DNA from: Strigamia acuminata
Taxonomy: Eukaryota; Arthropoda; Chilopoda; Geophilomorpha; Linotaeniidae
Length of the DNA: 60,000 nt
NCBI GenBank assembly: GCA_949358305.1
Contig: OX442316.1
Coordinates: 6,884,001 to 6,944,000, forward strand
Reading direction: 5' to 3'
In this document: positions 53,901 to 60,000 of the stretch, one piece after another
How positions within the stretch are numbered: position 1 is the stretch's first letter
Layout of the letters: each line of letters begins with the position of its first letter
Notes under the pieces: model-generated
What the model saw: the letters and a program-made list of their open reading frames with translations, nothing else
Told to the model about the DNA's origin: nothing
The model's database searches: none
Position numbers and translations under genes: made by a program

Positions 53901-56141
53901 GTCACTCATTGGTTTAATAATACCGGTTTTGTGCTGCATTTCAATGTGATTTCTTAATTCTTTAGGCAATTCAATGCTAATTTCATGTTTTTTGTTCCCA
54001 CTGAAGAAAAGGAAATCTGTTTGTGAAAACAATTTTACAGAAGCGTTTGTGGAACATACTTATTAACGAGTGTGATGTTATCCTGGTACAAATGATTGTA
54101 GGCACATATATTAAAATCATAACTGTGTTCTTTCACTTTCACATGAGGCAATAACGCTTCAGCTCTCACTGTTACAAAAAACTAACCAAACAACAAGTTA
54201 CAAATCTAAGTACAGCATTCAGCTTGTCTCACAACTTACTTCCTTTACTTTATGATCTGACGTGTTAATGGTGTAAACGGCTTGAACTCGACCAGGAATT
54301 TGTGGTTTGTAACTAATTTCGATAGTAACTTTACTATTTCCAGCAATTTCTCCATCGTATTTCTGAAAATAGTTAACCATCCAATTAATTTTAACATAAA
54401 ATTTTTATATTTGATTAAATTATTTACACTGATCAACTCGAAACCAATCAAATCTTTGTCGTCGTATATACTACTAGAAAATATGGGTATTGAACTTTCG
54501 TAACCAGACGGTGAGATTAAACTCTGGCTTCCGGTTTCAATAAGAAACTCATTATTGCTATAATCGTAATCCTCAGTTGACGACGATTTCTTTTCAGAAG
54601 AGACTGCGGTTGAAGTTGATGCTGATTGATCAGTACTTGGATCAGTAATAACATTACTTATGCTGTCGTTATTGCCAGAAAATTCAATCTGACCTATTAA
54701 AAAATAAAATAAAATTCAATAAAATCGTTCATTTGGCGACCACATTTGAATCAGTTAACTGCTGGCATTTGCACTGCCATTTGCAACCTCAGTTCGAGCT
54801 AAAAATATATTGTATGTGGCAGTTTGGGCTCCATGATTAGAAATCTGAAAACGTTGCACAGATGAAGCGCCAATAACATGAGCTCCAAAATCAATTTCCT
54901 GCGGTTGAACAGAAACACAGCAAAATTTTTTCTTGATCTCCAAAGGAATTGTGAATAATCCCAACTCCGTTTTCATTAAAATACTCGATTCCAAATCAAT
55001 GTCTCCATCCTTCAAAACCATTTTACCAAAAAATAAATTTTACATGCAAAAAAAATAAAATTAAACTACAGTAATAAAAAAAGTTGCACAACGGCAAGTT
55101 ATATGTGTGTTGTGCAAACCAGCCTAACCTTTGGGGAAAACTTAACAACCAATATGCAATTCATTCCTGGCAATATTTGCTTCGACGCCGGTGGACGAAA
55201 CCTTTTTAAAAACGTTTAATTTAATTCTAGATCAATAAATGCAACGGAAACAACAGAAAAAAATATTCTAGTTGGATAAAAACATATTTTTTCTTACTCC
55301 AAATCAATATAATTCTTCATTTCTTCCTTCTCTACCCCAATCAATTTACAGGACAAAGGAGACGAGTGGATATTAATCAGTTTTACTTTTTGTTTATAAA
55401 TTTGATTCACTTCAAAATCCTACAATTTAACGCCAAAAAATCTAATCAACCACACTGCCGGTGCATTATATTCACCTAAAAGAATAACTCACTTTAAAAA
55501 CCACTCTGTTCGGTTTGAAAGAAAAACACGGGAATTTTAAAGTGACGTTACAAATCCGAGTATCTTCCGCTACAGGTTCTGCAACTTTATCGACGTTATC
55601 TGACGGCAAACTGCATAGAAAAACACCTTCTAAACTTTCAACATTATCGTCATCGCTTGAAAAAAAATCGTTGTCCGATTCGGTATAATCTGGCAAAAAA
55701 GGCAAACAACTTTTCTCCTCATTTCTAACGCTACAATCAGGTTTTTTTTTGGCCAGTAAAGTTCTATCTCTTTTATCAACAAATGCTTTTATAGCGGGAA
55801 GAAATTCAGTAGGTTTTTCCTTTCTCTAACGAAAAGAAACAATACGTGTGTTTGTATATTTATTTTACTGTAATAATTAATTACGGCTTTAGTTTTTTCT
55901 TTCTGCCTTTCTTTAACTTCTCTTTCGTGAGCTCTTTTCGCTATTGCTATGTCCAATGAGTCTTTAATTGCTGGTGCTTCCGGTCTGTAAAAAAATCTCC
56001 TGAATATTCCTCAATTTACTACAATTATCCAACCAACTTTTTGAGACTCTTTTGGTGCAAACTATCTTTCCAATCTTTAATAAATGTGTAATCATCTTCC
56101 GGAATAACTTGTTCACGTTTCATTTGTTGCTTTTCCGCCAT
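50990..56141 (-). CDS. CFAP74: Cilia- and flagella-associated protein 74 (ASH/MSP-domain protein)
   Basis: Component of the central-pair apparatus (C1d region) of motile 9+2 axonemes. N-terminal exons: 56038-56141, 55885-55984, 55493-55825, 55298-55419, 55129-55201 and one starting at 55009; the last exon is 50990-51142. The phases I checked agree. The segment FSFKPNRVVFKDFEVNQIY, then KLINIHSSPLSCKLIGVEKE, then LPGMNCILVVKFSPK matches my memory of the human CFAP74 core (FKDFDVGRVYKKK..CKLVGVEE..SAGMSC). VQPQEIDFGAHVIGASSVQR and FDPNVIDFGECYVNESIHVD are typical ASH/MSP strands. A Ser/Glu-rich linker (near 54520-54690) separates two such domains. The start at 56141 is in a strong context (AAAGATGGCGG). 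The long N-terminal coiled coil of vertebrate CFAP74 is mostly absent: only about 45 charged residues precede the low-complexity segment. An exon-like piece at 56212-56280 would add residues but is out of phase. HYDIN- or DLEC1-type relatives are the alternatives. Confidence 0.82.
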
Positions 56142-56211
56142 CTTTGTTAGCCAAATTTCTCTACACGGTTAAAAAACAACAACAAAAATTGTTTTCAATA
56201 TATAGCCCTAC

Positions 56212-56280
56212 TTTTTTGCGCTCCGTCTTCTTCTTTTGTAATTTAGTCAGAGAGTCGTCTTTAAAATCTTTGGACGCCAT
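56212..56280 (-). other. Possible upstream coding piece of CFAP74, out of phase
   Basis: On the minus strand an ATG at 56280 opens 23 codons rich in Lys (MASKDFKDDSLTKLQKKK, then TERKK) and ends at AAA|GTAGGG. Its character suits the coiled-coil start of CFAP74. The next exon frame (EIWLTKM running into the 56141 start) needs one carried base, whereas this piece ends in phase 0. Either it is untranslated or upstream-ORF sequence, or a one-base error or mutation lies in the A run at the junction. Confidence 0.35.
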
Positions 56281-57019
56281 TGCTCTTATTTTAAAATAAA
56301 CAAACAAATATTTGCATTGTAGTACAGCACTAACTCGATAATAATGCTGTGCCGCGTATACTAAATGGCTGAAAACAAAACACAAGCATAAAATGTTCGT
56401 TTAAATTAATTAAAACCATACATTTGATAAATGTGATAATTTTTATTCGTTTCAATAACAAAAATAAAATATCTTCAAAATTTTTGTATTGATTTCAAGC
56501 AAATTATCGGTTAAATCCCTAAATTGACACAAGTTGATTTACACGTTCACTCTAAACACCTTTAACCTTCACCTCAACACACAAATAAAACTTAGTCCCA
56601 TTTATAAGTTTTAAAAAGTTATAAAAACATATTGAATCTAGTTAAAATCTCATTGATTTCATACCTTTTCATCCCAAAATATATCTTGTAATCATATCAA
56701 ATGATCTTATCAAAGAGAATAAAATCAATAATTTCTCATTTGGTGACTAATGACAATCCGAAGCTTTTCCCACGAGCAAATGCAGTCGGAAAATTACAAA
56801 AAAAAAAACACACTAATAAGCTTTATTACTAAATAAAGGTTAAAAATAGCTTGTTAGAAAGTTAAAGGACGCATCAATAATACACAGCTGCACCCCATCA
56901 TCCATGCAACGAACCAATAGGACGGTTGGCATCTTGCTATTGGTTTTAGAAACACGTCAGAAGGTCAAGTAAGTGTCTGCGCACAATTATAACGACCCAG
57001 TATCAGAGCGCACAAGTTC
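56281..57019. promoter_or_regulatory. Shared upstream region of CFAP74 and tyrosine hydroxylase
   Basis: About 740 bp between two divergent genes. The TH side has a CCAAT box in each orientation (CCAAT at 56913-56917; ATTGG at 56939-56943), ACACGTCAG near 56953-56961 (a CRE-like half site) and TATAA at 56988-56992. A start near 57020, within GTTCAACTT, would lie about 30 bp after TATAA. Sequence nearer CFAP74 is AT-rich with nothing specific recognised. Confidence 0.55.
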
Positions 57020-57061
57020 AACTTCCACGCACACTTTCGCTGACGCCTACGCGCGCAAAAG
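57020..57061 (+). other. Predicted non-coding first exon of tyrosine hydroxylase
   Basis: From the predicted start to AAAAG|GTGAGA at 57061. It is rich in CpG (TTCGCTGACGCCTACGCGCG). The intron 57062-57133 ends AACTTACAG, after which the exon carrying the start codon begins at 57134. Start position is inferred from TATA spacing. Confidence 0.5.
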
Positions 57062-57163
57062 GTGAGATCTATGCACTGCAGAGAAGCATCTCAAAGCGCG
57101 ATATTAATAATTTTGTTTTCGTCTAACTTACAGGTTCAAGTCGGTTTTAATAAGCTTTTCAAT

Positions 57164-57226
57164 ATGCAAACGACAGCCTCAACCAACCGTACTTGGTTTG
57201 CTATGAAGAAGAGCTACAGTATTGAG
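57164..57226 (+). CDS. ple: Tyrosine hydroxylase, first coding exon (partial gene)
   Basis: Tyrosine 3-monooxygenase makes L-DOPA from tyrosine using tetrahydrobiopterin and iron; it is the first step of dopamine synthesis in neurons and of cuticle tanning in insects. The exon begins at 57134, has ATG at 57164-57166 and encodes 21 residues ending FAMKKSYSIE before GAG|GTGCGA. The insect TH N-terminus, as I recall it from Drosophila pale, reads FAIKKSYSIE before NGYPSRRRSLVDDARFE, and the match breaks off where I believe the first coding exon ends. The following exon, with the regulatory RRRSLVDDARFE stretch, is not present up to 60000, so the next intron is over 2.7 kb and the catalytic domain lies outside the window. 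Evidence is one short conserved peptide, but it sits after a good TATA promoter, untranslated exon and acceptor. Confidence 0.75.
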
Positions 57227-57703
57227 GTGCGAGAAATTTATTTACTTATATTTGACTATGCGGGGTAAATGGAAAACTAAGTTTCAGAATCTTATTCAAT
57301 TTAAAGCGCACTTTCAACGTTAAAAGCTTTTCATTCTTCAACGAAATTGCGTTATTAGTTACTTTTAAAGCGACAAGTGGATTTGTGGTCGCCTTTGAAT
57401 ATTATAAAACTGCGTTTAATAATGTCATAGTTAAGTTAACTTCAGGAAATTGGCTATTTAGTGGTGGAAACGTCTGAATGACTGTCTATTCACACTGAAT
57501 GGAATAATGATCACGTTTGATTGATTTTTGATCGTCCCATACCCAAAAGCATTCTACGCGTAACTCCGGGTGATCTCTCTAATGGGCTCTGAGCCTATTA
57601 GAGAAGAAAATCCAAAGGCGACAAAATTCCCTTGCTGGCTTCCCTGCATTTAAATACAACGGAAACTTCGCAAAACTCGATTTAAATATTTTTTAGAATA
57701 TAA

Positions 57704-57734
<31 letters not shown>

Positions 57735-58640
57735 AATCACAATGTGTAATGGTTTAATTAAATCCATTAAAACTGTGCATTAAAAATGAAAACATTTGTT
57801 TTATCCGTTCTCCCCTTTCCCTCATCTTTAAAGGCAACACTTCACTTCTTATTATAAAAACAATAATTAATCATTCGAGAGCAAAAAGGGGCGTAGGCTC
57901 AACCTCTAATGGCCAGCTTTTCAATCATTGGACATAACCCTGCACTTCAACATTTCAATAGCGCCTCTATTGGTAATGGGTGCCAGCTTAAGCAAAGCTC
58001 ACTTGGCTGATGCAGTTCCTGTAGGAACAACTGATAGAGCATATTTATTTCATGGAGAGTGGGTGTTAAATAAAAAACCAAAGTCACATTCAGGAAGCGG
58101 TAAAAAGAGTTTGTGATCCTTTCATAGTGCCATCAATGTGCATCTAAAGTTGCACGAGCCGAAGGAACAAAAGAACGACCTTATTAAAAACAAGGCAACT
58201 AATAAAAATAATAAATGTTGATTACAAAGTAGTCGATTAAAAAGTTGAGGAATGCAAATTTATTAGAAGTTATTAAAATTTTACTGAACCGTAGACATGT
58301 GTCAAAAGTATTTTTTTCTTTTTTCGTTTTTCGAAAATTTAAAAGAAGAATTAAAACTTGAATGCTTCTTAATGAGAAGTTAAAAGCAGTTTTTTTCTTA
58401 AAGAAAGGGAAAAAAGTGTCTCGATAAGCGTCTTAACCGAGCCCTTTTTGTCAATTGCACTCTGATTGCGCACGCTACCAGAAGGAAAGAGCAGTACGAG
58501 TTTTTCCAATAGAGCAGGAAATCATTTATTTTTGAACTTTGATCACGGGAAGTCAAACATAAAATGAATATTGATCTAACTTCTTCTACAAGATGCCAAT
58601 ATCTTAGTTATTGAATCTTATGTAGATACCTACGTATTGA
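57227..58640 (+). other. Start of the large TH intron, nothing coding recognised
   Basis: It contains an (AAAT)n run at about 57702-57735. A plus-strand frame at 57928-58116 has no recognised motif and no good splice context. The remaining sequence is AT-rich. Confidence 0.55.
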
Positions 58641-58850
58641 ACTCGAATAAAACACCCATGGGTTCCAATGTTATAGAATAGAACTCTATGTCAATGCTAT
58701 GTTAAAATCGTGACCAAAATGCGCTAATTCCATGTCAATGCTATGTTGTTTCGACATAATTTCATCCTTATTCTATGTTAAATCTATGTACCAAGATAGA
58801 CGGTTTGTATAGATTTAACCTAGATTTAACATAGTTTTGTTACTTGGGCA
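58640..58850. repeat. Cluster of short ATGTTAAA-type repeats
   Basis: CTATGTCAATGCTATGTT-like words occur twice (near 58687 and 58731), and TATGTTAAATCTATG / GATTTAACATAG words face each other (near 58772-58786 and 58825-58838). The block ends in AGTTTTGTTACTTGGGC, reverse of GCCCAAGTAACAAAAC, which looks like a transposon terminus. It directly abuts the gypsy-type fragment. Subterminal repeats of this kind are common in non-autonomous DNA elements. Confidence 0.45.
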
Positions 58851-59130
58851 TACCAGTATAAATTACGGGTGCGCAATTTACAAAACTTATTTTTACCCCA
58901 CGCGCAATTGGAGGCCTGCACGTTAATAGAAACCCACGGGCAATTAGAAGATATTAATAAATCTTTTATCGCATCAAACGCTTCTTGACGTTCCGTTTTC
59001 CATGTGAAATCAGCATCTTTTTTCAAAAGTGGCCTCAGTGGCTCCGAGATGGTGGTCAAATTTTTTATTAGGCGTTGAAAGAAATTTACCATGCCTAAGA
59101 ATCTTTGCAGTTCTTTTTGTGTGTTTTATT
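58850..59130 (-). pseudogene. Ty3/gypsy-type retrotransposon fragment (reverse transcriptase thumb)
   Basis: The minus strand encodes ELQRFLGMVNFFQRLI, then EPLRPLLKKDADFTW, then QEAFDAIKDLLIS, the conserved end of the reverse transcriptase and start of the RNase H region in Ty3/gypsy elements. The usual LxTDAS RNase H motif that should follow is missing or unreadable, and the frame ends at a stop near 58826. No gag, protease, integrase or LTRs were seen nearby, so this is a short dead remnant inside the TH intron. Confidence 0.8.
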
Positions 59131-60000
59131 CGAGTTTTTTGTTAAGTCTCATCTTTAATATGATATGCATTGAGTGTTTTCTACCTTAAAACATATATGT
59201 AAGACGCAAGATTACCTGTGATCTTTGAAGTGTAATCTAAATCAACCGGTGCCTTCAGCATCAGCTGGTTCGGATAGGCCTCATTAGGTTGGCTTATGTC
59301 AGAATGAGCAGAAGCTGCTGAAAACTATAACTTTATAAAACTAATTACTTTGTATAGATAATTAGTATTTCATTATATCTGCTCAAAAAATAAATGTAAA
59401 CCTCAAAATAAAGACAAAATAAGATTTTTTTTTACCCTTCTCAATTTCTGCTCTGCGCAATTTTCATAGCAAATCAAGGGCTGTCATACTAAATTAAATC
59501 CTAATCTCTTAATGTCAGGAAATTTTTTCATTACACAAGACACACGCAATAATTGAATAGAAAAACGAGCATAAAAAAAAAAGATAAAATCCTGACAGAG
59601 AAAATAATATTTCATACTGAGCTCAACTTGTGGAATTGCAAGTTACGGATTCAGCACACGTCCAGGTGTACGGCATTCGAGATCCAAAATGACCAGTTTA
59701 GGGTCAATGTTCGCCATAAATATCGCTCTCTAATTGATTTCTCGTGTTAACATCACCCAACACTACGACCACACTTTCTGTTTTCGGCAACTCGGTGAAT
59801 TATGACTCACCACGTCGACACACACTGACACTTCCCAATAGTAACGTACAACACTCCTAATTGGACATTAAAAGTAACCACAAAGCTTGTTCAGGAAAAA
59901 AAGTTGCAACTGTTTTTTTTTAGATTCAAAACCACAAAAATCTTATTCTGCTCTAATAATTTATATTTTTTTTGGAAACCTTGTGGAGATAAAAGCCCTT
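59131..60000. other. TH intron to the right edge, nothing recognised
   Basis: AT-rich sequence. A 65-residue plus-strand frame at 59553-59750 shows no known motif. No tyrosine hydroxylase exon was found here on inspection. Confidence 0.5.

Noticed and set aside
50990-56141. HYDIN, DLEC1 or SPD-2 instead of CFAP74
   Set aside because: The ordered segments FKDFEVNQIY..CKLIGVEKE..GMNCILVV fit CFAP74 best; the other families share only general ASH features.
57928-58116. Possible second TH exon
   Set aside because: The peptide does not resemble TH, which should continue with NGY and RRRSLVDDARFE; no convincing acceptor.

Overview
This window is AT-rich animal nuclear DNA. Its coding exons are split by many very short introns (often about 50-65 nt) with GT-AG borders, and its intergenic DNA and one 18-kb intron carry small inverted-repeat elements. 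The gene content points to an arthropod, most likely an insect. There is a Dpr-interacting-protein-type Ig gene and a first coding exon ending in the peptide FAMKKSYSIE, which resembles the insect tyrosine hydroxylase N-terminus. A TATCGATA (DRE) motif cluster lies upstream of FBXO42. The species cannot be named from the sequence alone.

Layout. 1-9.5 kb: gene-poor, repeat-rich (24-bp, 26-bp and about 61-bp tandem repeats, a duplicated hairpin repeat near 1.2 and 4.1 kb). 9.7-34.0 kb (+): a three-Ig, GPI-tailed neuronal recognition protein of the DIP family, with a signal-peptide exon, an 18-kb first intron and a compact exon cluster at 27.9-34.0 kb. 35.7-37.8 kb (-): FBXO42, an F-box/Kelch ubiquitin-ligase adaptor, eight exons resolved with consistent phases. 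38.4-43.9 kb (-): mitochondrial RNA polymerase POLRMT. 46.1-50.75 kb (+): a complete villin (six gelsolin repeats plus headpiece), 18 exons resolved. 50.99-56.14 kb (-): CFAP74, a ciliary central-apparatus protein with ASH/MSP-type domains. 57.0-57.2 kb (+): TATA promoter, untranslated exon and first coding exon of tyrosine hydroxylase, whose remaining exons lie past the right edge. 58.8-59.1 kb (-): a decayed Ty3/gypsy-type reverse transcriptase fragment inside the first large TH intron.

The genes do not form one pathway. Villin and CFAP74 are tail to tail with nearly abutting 3' ends. CFAP74 and TH are head to head and share about 0.8 kb of upstream DNA. FBXO42 and POLRMT lie in tandem. DIP and FBXO42 converge. 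CFAP74 implies that the organism builds motile cilia or flagella (probably sperm).

I found no convincing new multi-gene system. The most worthwhile leads are a predicted alternative terminal exon that would turn the GPI-anchored DIP into a secreted form, the partial TH gene with its promoter, the shared promoter-proximal motifs, a GC-AG intron in FBXO42, stop-free introns in villin, and several undescribed repeats. All exon models were read by eye from splice borders, frame and phase; no alignment or search was run.
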